A stretch of DNA of 53,838 nucleotides from Lachnospiraceae bacterium XBB1006 (GTDB taxonomy: Bacteria; Bacillota; Clostridia; Lachnospirales; Lachnospiraceae). Positions 1 through 6,672 of this stretch are shown piece after piece; the first letter of the stretch is position 1, and each line of letters starts with the position of its first letter. The DNA lies in assembly GCA_900115795.1 (NCBI GenBank), contig FOXT01000014.1, positions 1 through 53,838 on the forward strand, read 5' to 3'. Position numbers and translations under genes: made by a program. Under the pieces are notes generated by a model. The model worked only from the letters and a program-made list of their open reading frames with translations, ran no database searches and had not been told where the DNA came from.

Positions 1-745
1 GAACAACAGAATTCTTACTTGCGACATAATTTTTAACACTTCTTAAGTCTACAAAACTCTTTGTATTATTTCCTGTACCTACAAGATATTTTCCGTTGCT
101 TGTTCTTACACTTGCTGTATGCTGGTTATAGCAAACGTTTCTTGCAGCTTCCAAACATGCAGATTTTGTCTGATAACCATAAACACTTTGTCCATTAACC
201 TTAGCCCATGCCAAAGAATACTTATTCTGCTGAAGTCCAATACAAGCTGCTTCCATGTTACCAATGTTAATGCGGATATTCTGTCCTACATTAGCACCAA
301 TCTGAAGTTTGTTATCCTTCAAAGTACCATCTAACAGGTTCTTCTTGTTGAACTGGGTGGTAGATGAAATTCTGTCGATTTCATAGGTAAGTGCTTCCAA
401 CTCATCGTTAATTGCCTTACGGTCAATATCTTCGTTGGTATCATTAGCACCCTGTACTGCCAACTCGTTCATACGCTGTAAGATGGAGTGAGTCTCATTA
501 AGAGCACCCTCTGCGGTCTGGATTAAGGAGATTCCGGTCTCGGCATTGGCACTAGCCTTGTCAATACCACGAATCTGGCTTCTCATTTTTTCAGAAATCT
601 TTAATCCTGCTGCATCATCGCCTGCACGGTTAATTCTATAACCGCTGGATAACTTCTCAGATGATTTTGCCTGTGCTGCTGTTGTGATGCCTAACTGTCT
701 GTTAGCATTCATTGCTGATAAATTGTGTTGTACTACCATACCCAT
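1..745 (-). CDS. hag: Flagellin, N-terminal part (C-terminus beyond the left edge)
   Basis: This is the filament subunit, exported through the flagellar type III apparatus. The first 248 codons are visible and stay open to the window edge, so the gene is partial because of the window, not broken. The start MGMVVQHNLSAMNANRQ and the following SGYRINRAGDDAAGL stretch are the conserved D0/D1 spoke of flagellins; D1 continues to about residue 150 (QIGANVGQNIRINIG). The ATG at 745 has AAGGAGG eight bases upstream. After D1 the sequence enters a variable central region with three cysteines (in EAACIG, SACLEA and NVCYNQ), which is unusual for a flagellin. It stands alone behind a sigma-D-like promoter and a CsrA-type leader, downstream of the fliD-fliS-fliT unit. 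Confidence 0.95.
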   Translation of the reverse strand, partial: MGMVVQHNLSAMNANRQLGITTAAQAKSSEKLSSGYRINRAGDDAAGLKISEKMRSQIRGIDKASANAETGISLIQTAEGALNETHSILQRMNELAVQGANDTNEDIDRKAINDELEALTYEIDRISSTTQFNKKNLLDGTLKDNKLQIGANVGQNIRINIGNMEAACIGLQQNKYSLAWAKVNGQSVYGYQTKSACLEAARNVCYNQHTASVRTSNGKYLVGTGNNTKSFVDLRSVKNYVASKNSVV

Positions 746-753
746 AATCATTT

Positions 754-760
754 CCTCCTT
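754..760 (-). promoter_or_regulatory. Flagellin ribosome binding site and second CsrA-type GGA site
   Basis: The AAGGAGG Shine-Dalgarno sequence lies in the context CAAGGAGG, which also fits the CARGGA core of CsrA sites. CsrA bound here would block ribosome loading. It lies about 30 nt downstream of the hairpin site at 780-795. Confidence 0.6.
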
Positions 761-779
761 GAAATTAAATATTTTTTTC

Positions 780-795
780 GCGACATCCTTGCCGC
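780..795 (-). promoter_or_regulatory. CsrA-binding hairpin in the flagellin leader
   Basis: Read on the minus strand, a 5-bp stem (GCGGC pairing with GUCGC, one G-U pair) presents the hexaloop AAGGAU with GGA exposed. The segment CAAGGAUGU matches nine of nine positions of the CARGGAUGU core of the CsrA consensus, in the preferred loop setting. csrA and its antagonist fliW are 3-4 kb upstream in the same window. Binding itself is inferred. Confidence 0.6.
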
Positions 796-806
796 TATGG
801 TTTGGT

Positions 807-837
807 CCAAGAAACGAAGCGCATTTTCGTTTCTCGG
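807..837 (-). other. Stem-loop in the flagellin 5' leader
   Basis: A perfect 9-bp inverted repeat (AGAAACGAA and TTCGTTTCT) encloses a 7-base loop, and two further G-C pairs extend it past one mismatch. It has no following T-run, so it does not look like a terminator. It lies between the sigma-D-like promoter and the CsrA hairpin and may stabilise the leader mRNA. Confidence 0.5.
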
Positions 838-891
838 TGGTTGTTTCGTTTATGTAATGGACCTTTCGGCCTTATTACCGTTACAATTACT

Positions 892-918
892 ATATCGGGT
901 CGCATTTGAAAGAACTTA
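892..918 (-). promoter_or_regulatory. Sigma-D (sigma-28)-type promoter of the flagellin gene
   Basis: The minus strand reads TAAG, exactly 15 bases, then CCCGATAT, against the sigma-D consensus TAAA-N15-GCCGATAT. The predicted start near 885 gives a leader of about 140 nt that contains both hairpins described here. Confidence 0.75.
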
Positions 919-955
919 ACCCATTTGTAACTTTTTTCTTGTGAACAATCCGTGT

Positions 956-1435
956 CTAATGCTTTTTGTCCATAAACTGCGGATCTAACACACCGGTACC
1001 CCGCATATTGCTACGATACATCTTCGCTGCACGATTGTTCTGTGTTAAGGACTTTGCTTTGCTTCGATACTTTGAAAATTGTCGCTCTGCCAAATCCCGA
1101 TTCCGCATCTCTCCGCTTTGAATGGTTACACTCAAGTCTGTGAGCTCCGAAATCAACTTTTGCATGCACGCAACTTCTTCTCGAAACAAGTCCTTTTGTT
1201 CCTTTAGAATCACATGTACACGCTCGTATACTTCTTCAAAGCCTGCATCCAGAAAGTTCAGTTGGTCAATGAGTACTCCTTTTTCATCCACCAGCCGTTC
1301 CCATGTATCCATGTCCACATTTTCCTGACTAAGGAGCGTAGTTTGCTGCACGTTCTTCTCAATAATCTTGATTAAGACTTCTCGCTTTTGCTGTAGGCTT
1401 TTAATCAGTACATCCAGATAATGTCTTTCATCCAT
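956..1435 (-). CDS. fliT: FliT/FlgN-like flagellar chaperone
   Basis: This small (159 aa), charged, almost all-helical protein directly follows fliS in the fliD-fliS-fliT order, which is the main reason for the name because sequence conservation in this chaperone family is low. The helices at roughly residues 5-60 and 75-120 have coiled-coil-like spacing. The role would be export chaperone for a filament-cap or junction protein in the cytoplasm. I chose the ATG at 1435 (MDERHYLDVL), two bases after the fliS stop. An in-frame ATG at 1483 would overlap fliS by about 45 bp for no gain. Translation is probably coupled to fliS. Confidence 0.65.
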   Translation of the reverse strand: MDERHYLDVLIKSLQQKREVLIKIIEKNVQQTTLLSQENVDMDTWERLVDEKGVLIDQLNFLDAGFEEVYERVHVILKEQKDLFREEVACMQKLISELTDLSVTIQSGEMRNRDLAERQFSKYRSKAKSLTQNNRAAKMYRSNMRGTGVLDPQFMDKKH

Positions 1436-1437
1436 AA

Positions 1438-1827
1438 CTAGTTCGCCTTCGCCATGGTTGCTAACTTCATGACTTCCTTCCATGTATCACGCATGGTACG
1501 AAGATGACCCAGAATCTCTTCCATGATTTCCGGATCTTTCTTAATATTTGCCTCCGAAAGGCGATCTTTCAGGTACGTGTATACCTTATCGAAGTCCTCA
1601 GCCACCGGGTACTTCCGATCCAAGGTAATCTGAAACTCAGAAATAATGTCGCGCACCTTCTGTACGCCATTATTAGCTTTCTCGTAATTCTTCTCTTCCA
1701 TGCCTGCCTTGGCCATATTGGCGAATTTGATAGCTCCATCGTAAAGCATCAAAGTCAACTCTGCCGGGGTTGCCGTCAAAATACGGCTATTATTGTATGT
1801 CTGATATGGATTTTTCGTAATTGCCAT
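1438..1827 (-). CDS. fliS: Flagellin export chaperone FliS
   Basis: FliS binds the C-terminal D0 helix of newly made flagellin and keeps it export-ready in the cytoplasm. The 129-aa length is typical. The N-terminal NPYQTYNNSRILTATPAELT followed by LMLYDGAIKFANMA is the family signature, with the conserved LYDGAI helix near residue 27. The rest is predicted helical, as in the four-helix-bundle fold. The gene sits between fliD (20 bp upstream) and the FliT-like gene (2 bp downstream). Confidence 0.95.
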   Translation of the reverse strand: MAITKNPYQTYNNSRILTATPAELTLMLYDGAIKFANMAKAGMEEKNYEKANNGVQKVRDIISEFQITLDRKYPVAEDFDKVYTYLKDRLSEANIKKDPEIMEEILGHLRTMRDTWKEVMKLATMAKAN

Positions 1828-1847
1828 GTGATTCGCCTCCTTTAATT

Positions 1848-3371
1848 CTAGTTACTACCCATTCCTAAAAGGGAGCTTAACTGTGTCTGTTGTGAATTCA
1901 TTTCTGTCATCGCTTTTTCCATTTGGGCAAATTTCTCATACCACTTATCCTCATAGGTAGTAATCTTCTTTTCCCAATCCTTAATGGATGTTTCGATATT
2001 CTTAATCTGATTATCCATCTCTTTATCATTATAAATTGTCATCGCGCTGCTTAAGCTCGATGTACCCATCTTCTTTGTCAATGTCGAATACAAATCCGAC
2101 GCCAGGTTCTTGAAGAACTCCTGTACTGTCTCCGGATCTTCTTCAATCATCTTCTTCAGTTTATCCGTTTTGTTTGCATAAGCATCATCATCTTTATTAC
2201 CTGCAATATGATATGCATTCTGCTCATTGTCCACAGAATTTAGAATTCCCATGGTTTCAATGCCAAAACTAGACAGATGGTAGGTCTTTCCATTAATCTG
2301 ATAACCTTTATTCATCGCTGTGGTCATCACACTCATAATGGAGCTTAACTGCTGGTCTCTTCTAAAGAGAGAATCCTTAATCTTCTTCTCCCACTTCTCA
2401 ACCTCTGTGTCAGACATCTGATCTTTTTCTTCATCGGTCAATGGGTCATAGCCTTTCGAACTCTCCGCATTATAACTCTTGGTCATCTGATTGATTAACT
2501 CGTTATAATCCTTAAAGAAGTCCTTAATCTTATTATAAATACCATCCACATCGGATGCTACATTAACCGTAATCTCATTTCCTTTATCTGTAATTCCGGA
2601 AGCCGTAATGGTCAATCCGTTTACGTTAAAGGTGTTGCTTTCGCTTTCATATTCAGCTCCGTTTACCAGAATCTTGGCATTGCTTGCAGCCTGTTTTACC
2701 GCACCGGATACATGATTACCCTGATTATCCAATACTTCATCCTGCAAACCAATTTTATCTAAGAAATCACCGGAAATGGTGAAATCATTCTCTAATCCGG
2801 ATTCCGCATTGATTACAAAACGCTGATTGCTTGCATCAAAACGAGCCTTCAATCCCGTTGCCGCAGAGAAATCCTTGCAGAACTCGTCCATAGTCTGGCT
2901 TCCATCAATGGTTGCCGTCTTAGTAGTTCCGTCTGCCATGGTCACGGTAATATTTCCAGCATTTCCCACACCAAGTTCACTTAGTTTGGAAGCCTTCGTA
3001 TACTTGGTATCCGTCGTTCCGTTTCCAAGTTTCTCGCCTGTCAGGTATGCTGCTCTTGCAAGACTCTTAACCTGAATGGTCTGGCTTCCGTTGGTAGCAC
3101 CACTTCCTGCCGTTACACTTACCTTTGAGGAATCGGACACGGTCACCTTCCTCTGGGAAGTAAAGGTACTTGCCATACGCATTCCACTTAAGGAACCTGT
3201 ATAGAAACCATACACCTTACTATTCATATCCTTCCAGGCTTCCTTGGTCCATTCCATCTTGGTTTTTTTCTTTTCTACACTTGTCTTCTTCAGGCTATAA
3301 GCGGATACGAGCTCTTTTACCATCGCATCCGTATCCATACCGGAAGCAAGTCCTGTTAAACGAATTGGCAT
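1848..3371 (-). CDS. fliD: Flagellar filament cap protein FliD (HAP2)
   Basis: FliD forms the cap under which flagellin subunits fold at the filament tip. The 507-aa protein opens with PIRLTGLASGMDTDAMVKEL, the conserved FliD N-terminal domain (about residues 1-100), has a variable centre, and ends with the C-terminal coiled-coil domain (about 250-490, including SSIMSVMTTAMNKGY). No signal peptide is present, as expected for a flagellar type III substrate. It is the second gene of the flaG-fliD-fliS-fliT unit, 12 bp after flaG. Confidence 0.95.
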   Translation of the reverse strand: MPIRLTGLASGMDTDAMVKELVSAYSLKKTSVEKKKTKMEWTKEAWKDMNSKVYGFYTGSLSGMRMASTFTSQRKVTVSDSSKVSVTAGSGATNGSQTIQVKSLARAAYLTGEKLGNGTTDTKYTKASKLSELGVGNAGNITVTMADGTTKTATIDGSQTMDEFCKDFSAATGLKARFDASNQRFVINAESGLENDFTISGDFLDKIGLQDEVLDNQGNHVSGAVKQAASNAKILVNGAEYESESNTFNVNGLTITASGITDKGNEITVNVASDVDGIYNKIKDFFKDYNELINQMTKSYNAESSKGYDPLTDEEKDQMSDTEVEKWEKKIKDSLFRRDQQLSSIMSVMTTAMNKGYQINGKTYHLSSFGIETMGILNSVDNEQNAYHIAGNKDDDAYANKTDKLKKMIEEDPETVQEFFKNLASDLYSTLTKKMGTSSLSSAMTIYNDKEMDNQIKNIETSIKDWEKKITTYEDKWYEKFAQMEKAMTEMNSQQTQLSSLLGMGSN

Positions 3372-3383
3372 ACTTTCTACCTC

Positions 3384-3815
3384 CTAACGCTTCTCATCAA
3401 TCATTATTCCGGCTAATTCCCAAGCCTTCGCAATGAGATCCAACGACTCTTCTGCCGGGAACTCTTTAATTACCTTTCTTGTCTCTGCGTCAAGTATCTT
3501 TATTGTCATACGATTGGTTGCTTCATGAACTCCAAATTGAACGGTTTTGTTTATACTTTGTTTGTTCATCTCGCTTACTGCCTTCTTAATGGCTTCTGCC
3601 GCTTTACGATTCTCTTCCTGCGCATTCTGCTCCTGATCTGCATTCCGATTTCCCGTTTCATTTACCTTGAAATCAACGGTTTTCGCCTCTATCTCCTGTG
3701 CAGTAGCTTTGTTTTCCGCGGCTTTATCCACAGTTTCCGTATTCTTTTTTGTTACAGTATTGGATGTTGCGGCCTGATAGGTCATGCCGACGGACTTAAT
3801 CGATTCTATTGACAT
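3384..3815 (-). CDS. flaG: FlaG family protein
   Basis: FlaG proteins affect filament length in other bacteria, and their mechanism is not settled. The 143-aa product has a polar, low-complexity N-terminal half rich in N, E and K, and a compact C-terminal FlaG domain (about residues 90-143) with MTIKILDAETRKVIKEFPAE. I use the ATG at 3815 because GGAGG lies just upstream with good spacing; an upstream in-frame start at 3860 would fall on the other side of that ribosome site. It is the first gene after the sigma-D-like promoter at 3884-3910. Confidence 0.85.
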   Translation of the reverse strand: MSIESIKSVGMTYQAATSNTVTKKNTETVDKAAENKATAQEIEAKTVDFKVNETGNRNADQEQNAQEENRKAAEAIKKAVSEMNKQSINKTVQFGVHEATNRMTIKILDAETRKVIKEFPAEESLDLIAKAWELAGIMIDEKR

Positions 3816-3883
3816 CGTATTCTCACCTCCATGTGAACGATCTACCCCATACGGGGACACTCCATTGTATACTTATATCTAAT

Positions 3884-3910
3884 ATATCGGAGCTTTTTTT
3901 TCGTTCTTAA
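3884..3910 (-). promoter_or_regulatory. Sigma-D-type promoter of flaG-fliD-fliS-fliT
   Basis: The minus strand reads TTAA, 15 bases, then TCCGATAT, close to TAAA-N15-GCCGATAT. It begins a few bases after the csrA stop codon, so the cap and chaperone genes can be transcribed separately from the upstream flgM-csrA unit. Confidence 0.65.
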
Positions 3911-3914
3911 CCCA

Positions 3915-4130
3915 CTAAAACAATTTTTTTAAATTTTCAATACCTTCATTGGTCATCGCTGCTTCATTTTCCTTCTGAATCTGAAGATAGATTTCCTTAC
4001 GATAAATGGAAACATCTTTTGGCGCCTGAATTCCGACTTTTACCTGGTCGCCCTTCACCTCCAGAATCGTTATCTCTATATTGTTATTTAGTACTAACGC
4101 TTCGCCTTTTTTTCTAGTCAATGCTAACAT
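3915..4130 (-). CDS. csrA: Carbon storage regulator CsrA
   Basis: CsrA is a dimeric RNA-binding protein that represses translation at GGA hairpins; in Bacillus subtilis its key target is the flagellin mRNA. The 71-aa product has the family N-terminus MLALTRKKGEALVLNN and the RNA-contacting arginines of the family (R6 in LTRKKGE and R44 in SIYRKEI). Its ATG directly follows the fliW stop (TAA-ATG), so the two are co-translated. A likely target is the flagellin leader hairpin at 780-795. Confidence 0.97.
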   Translation of the reverse strand: MLALTRKKGEALVLNNNIEITILEVKGDQVKVGIQAPKDVSIYRKEIYLQIQKENEAAMTNEGIENLKKLF

Positions 4131-4595
4131 TTATTTCCCCTCCTGTGCTTTTTGTTTTGCCTCGTTGAGCATATCATAGATCTCTTTTACTACCGGGTAG
4201 TCATCCTCTACAATTACCTGAATTCCCTTTCGATTGTCGACATTGATGACAATTGGTGCTTTCAGGTTGATACTCATCTTCTTAATATCACTTGGTACCT
4301 TTACAACGACAAGTACACACAGGTTGGTGGCGTTCAAATCTCCAAGCGGTTTCAAAAGCTCGTCCTCCACAAACGGGTCATATCCTTCTTCTATAATCGT
4401 AGGATTCATAACCGGCAAAGCGAACTCACCTTCGTCCATGCTCTGCAACCAGGAAATCTTGCTGTCCTTTTTTTCTTCATCGTAGATAATCGCAAAATTC
4501 TTAAGATCCGGGAATCCAATGATTCCGTTTTCAAAATATATTATCTTGTTATCATCTACTTCAATTTCCCCAAATATTCTTGATTCTACTAACAT
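4131..4595 (-). CDS. fliW: Flagellar assembly factor FliW, CsrA antagonist
   Basis: FliW binds either flagellin or CsrA. When free flagellin falls, FliW releases it and inhibits CsrA, which raises flagellin translation. The 154-aa protein shows the family features ESRIFGEIEVDD at the N-terminus, GIIGFPDLKNFAI around residue 24, and the LNATNLCVLVVVKVP strand. No good Shine-Dalgarno sits at normal distance: AAGG ends one base before the ATG. A short reading frame at 4589-4612 with a proper ribosome site ends over this start codon, which suggests coupled translation. Confidence 0.95.
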   Translation of the reverse strand: MLVESRIFGEIEVDDNKIIYFENGIIGFPDLKNFAIIYDEEKKDSKISWLQSMDEGEFALPVMNPTIIEEGYDPFVEDELLKPLGDLNATNLCVLVVVKVPSDIKKMSINLKAPIVINVDNRKGIQVIVEDDYPVVKEIYDMLNEAKQKAQEGK

Positions 4596-4612
4596 ACCTT
4601 CTTCGCGGCCAT
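4589..4612 (-). CDS. Possible leader peptide overlapping the fliW start
   Basis: A seven-residue reading frame (MAAKKVC) starts eight bases after AAAGGAGAG and stops with a TAG that overlaps the fliW ATG (ATGTTAG). Its ATG lies in the loop of a GCGGC/GCCGC hairpin. It could deliver ribosomes to fliW by coupling. No peptide function is claimed, and it may be fortuitous. Confidence 0.3.
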   Translation of the reverse strand: MAAKKVC

Positions 4613-4642
4613 GGTAGCCGCTCTCCTTTCTCTAGTCCGTTT

Positions 4643-6658
4643 TTATAAGTAATTTAATAATGATAGTTCGTTTATCTTTGCTGCTGCCTTAAGAGATGAA
4701 TCATACGAATTTAAGGCTGCTTTATAATCAATCAGGATATCGGACAATTCGCGGTCCTCGTTATCCTTAATCAGGTTATTCAATGTTTCCTTCGAAGTGT
4801 TCATTCGCGTCTTTGTTAATTCCAAACGGCTCACGCGCGATCCCACATCCGTCTTTGCTAAGGTTACGGCCTGCTGATAGTTCTGGAATGCCGTAATTCC
4901 GTTGGTGAATAACAACCGTAAGTTATCCTCAAGGTAAGTTTTCTCGCGGTTGGCTGCTTCTTCCCACTCAGCCAATTTCGCCTGATGCTCTTCGTCTGCA
5001 TAAAGTGGATTCTCTTTTAGTGCCTCCACCTTCTTCACCTTTTCATCGGCGCTTAAGGATGCACGAATGGCATTCACCAGTTCCTCAATATCTCTTCCGA
5101 TATCCGTGCTAAGGATTCCGTCCTGCCCCGCCTGGGTATTCACTTTTAACTCCTGCTCCATGGCGATGGTATAGGAAATATCCTGCTGCTGTCTGGTATA
5201 AGCGATATGTTCCTTAAAATCCGGATTGGTCTTATCCACACAGTTAAAATACATTTCCGGTCGCACTTCGCTTCGCATGAATACGCTCTTTTCATAGGTC
5301 ACATCCAATTTGAAGGCTTCCTGTTTGTTGTTCTCACGATTCAATGCATCTTGCTTGAAGGCTTGGCTTACATTCTCGCCAAGAATCAGTTCTCCGGTTT
5401 CCGGAATGTAATATACGGTGTTCGGATTCGGAACTTTATATACTTTCTTCTCGCCGGTTGTATCGGTTGGATCATCTTCCTGTTCGGTAAATTTATTCTT
5501 CTCCCATTCCTGTAAGGAAATCGTTTCCATTTGAAACTGACCTACCTTACCCTCACTATCTAAGGATTTCGTGCTCCAGATACCGGTAGTAGCATCTTTT
5601 GCTTTCACCGTGGCTGTCTTTTTGTTCGTGGCAAAATCTTCATATACCTTGGTATAGCTTCCGTCAGCCTTTCGTTCTGTCGTTGTTTTCTCCAATGGCG
5701 TTGTCGTATTGGCACCGGTGGCATCAACTCCGAATACCGTAACTTCTTCCATCACAGTATTATCCGCTGTGATATAACGCTCGGTCTGCACATTTCCTTT
5801 TACTTCCAACGTATGGGTACCAACACGACCACTTGCTTCGTCAGCTGTCATCTGGGCTGCGATTGTAGTCAGGGTTGGAATTGTTGTAAGCTGCTTGTCT
5901 TTCTGGGATTTTGGCAAGGTATTTGCATCTACCATAGCAAATTCTGAAAAACTTCCCATGACAGTCTTTCCACCCTTCAACACGGTCACGTTCATGTCCG
6001 GAGCCACTTCGCCAACTTTTGCATACGCTAAGCGAATACGATCTACATGGTATTCGCCCATTTCCTTTTCCAGCGGATACCCTTGATCAAGACCCTTATC
6101 ACCATCATTCCAGTTCGTTGGAATCGTCATGGTGTTGGTATACTCGTTCTTCTGCGTAATATTTTTAACGCTAAAGCTCTCATCTATATCATACCGCAAA
6201 TTTGTGGTATCTTCTTGAAATGTTAAGGTTTTATTTGTTTTATATCCCGTAAACACAGTTCTGCCTGCATAATCCGTATTACCCTGCTGATAAACATGCT
6301 CTGCAATTGCCGAAAGGTTCTGCATAATGGCATTCTTATCCTCTGTGGTTAAGGTACCGTTGGCTGCTGCCTCACAAGCCTTGTAGGCATCACGCAGATT
6401 TTCTTCCATGTTCTTGAGAGCAGACTCCGTGTTCTCAAGCCAGGAGCTGGCATCCGGAATGTTTTTTTCCACGTACTGGTTTACTTCATTTAATGAGTCA
6501 CGTAACCTAAGAGAACGAATTGCTACAACCGGGTCATCCGATGGCTTGCTAATCTTCTTCTGTGTCGTGGTCTGCTCAAAGTATTTATCCTGCAGTTCTT
6601 TCGTTGTATTAATATTTCTCTGACTATGCAGCGTCATCATACTGTTGGTAATTCTCAT
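4643..6658 (-). CDS. flgL: Flagellar hook-filament junction protein FlgL (HAP3), oversized
   Basis: FlgL joins the FlgK ring to the filament. The N-terminus (MRITNSMMTLHSQRNINTT, then KISKPSDDPVVAIRSLRLR) and the C-terminal helix (about residues 560-671, ending AAKINELSLLNYL) are flagellin-like D0/D1 regions. At 671 aa the protein is about twice the usual 300 aa: roughly residues 170-560 form a large threonine- and lysine-rich insertion that should be exposed outside the tubule. A good AAGGAGGGAG ribosome site precedes the ATG. It lies 14 bp after the second flgK copy. Confidence 0.93.
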   Translation of the reverse strand: MRITNSMMTLHSQRNINTTKELQDKYFEQTTTQKKISKPSDDPVVAIRSLRLRDSLNEVNQYVEKNIPDASSWLENTESALKNMEENLRDAYKACEAAANGTLTTEDKNAIMQNLSAIAEHVYQQGNTDYAGRTVFTGYKTNKTLTFQEDTTNLRYDIDESFSVKNITQKNEYTNTMTIPTNWNDGDKGLDQGYPLEKEMGEYHVDRIRLAYAKVGEVAPDMNVTVLKGGKTVMGSFSEFAMVDANTLPKSQKDKQLTTIPTLTTIAAQMTADEASGRVGTHTLEVKGNVQTERYITADNTVMEEVTVFGVDATGANTTTPLEKTTTERKADGSYTKVYEDFATNKKTATVKAKDATTGIWSTKSLDSEGKVGQFQMETISLQEWEKNKFTEQEDDPTDTTGEKKVYKVPNPNTVYYIPETGELILGENVSQAFKQDALNRENNKQEAFKLDVTYEKSVFMRSEVRPEMYFNCVDKTNPDFKEHIAYTRQQQDISYTIAMEQELKVNTQAGQDGILSTDIGRDIEELVNAIRASLSADEKVKKVEALKENPLYADEEHQAKLAEWEEAANREKTYLEDNLRLLFTNGITAFQNYQQAVTLAKTDVGSRVSRLELTKTRMNTSKETLNNLIKDNEDRELSDILIDYKAALNSYDSSLKAAAKINELSLLNYL

Positions 6659-6672
6659 AGGTTACTCCCTCC

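Noticed and set aside
1436-1483. Longer start for the FliT-like gene at 1483
   Set aside because: It would overlap fliS by about 45 bp. The ATG two bases after the fliS stop fits coupling better.
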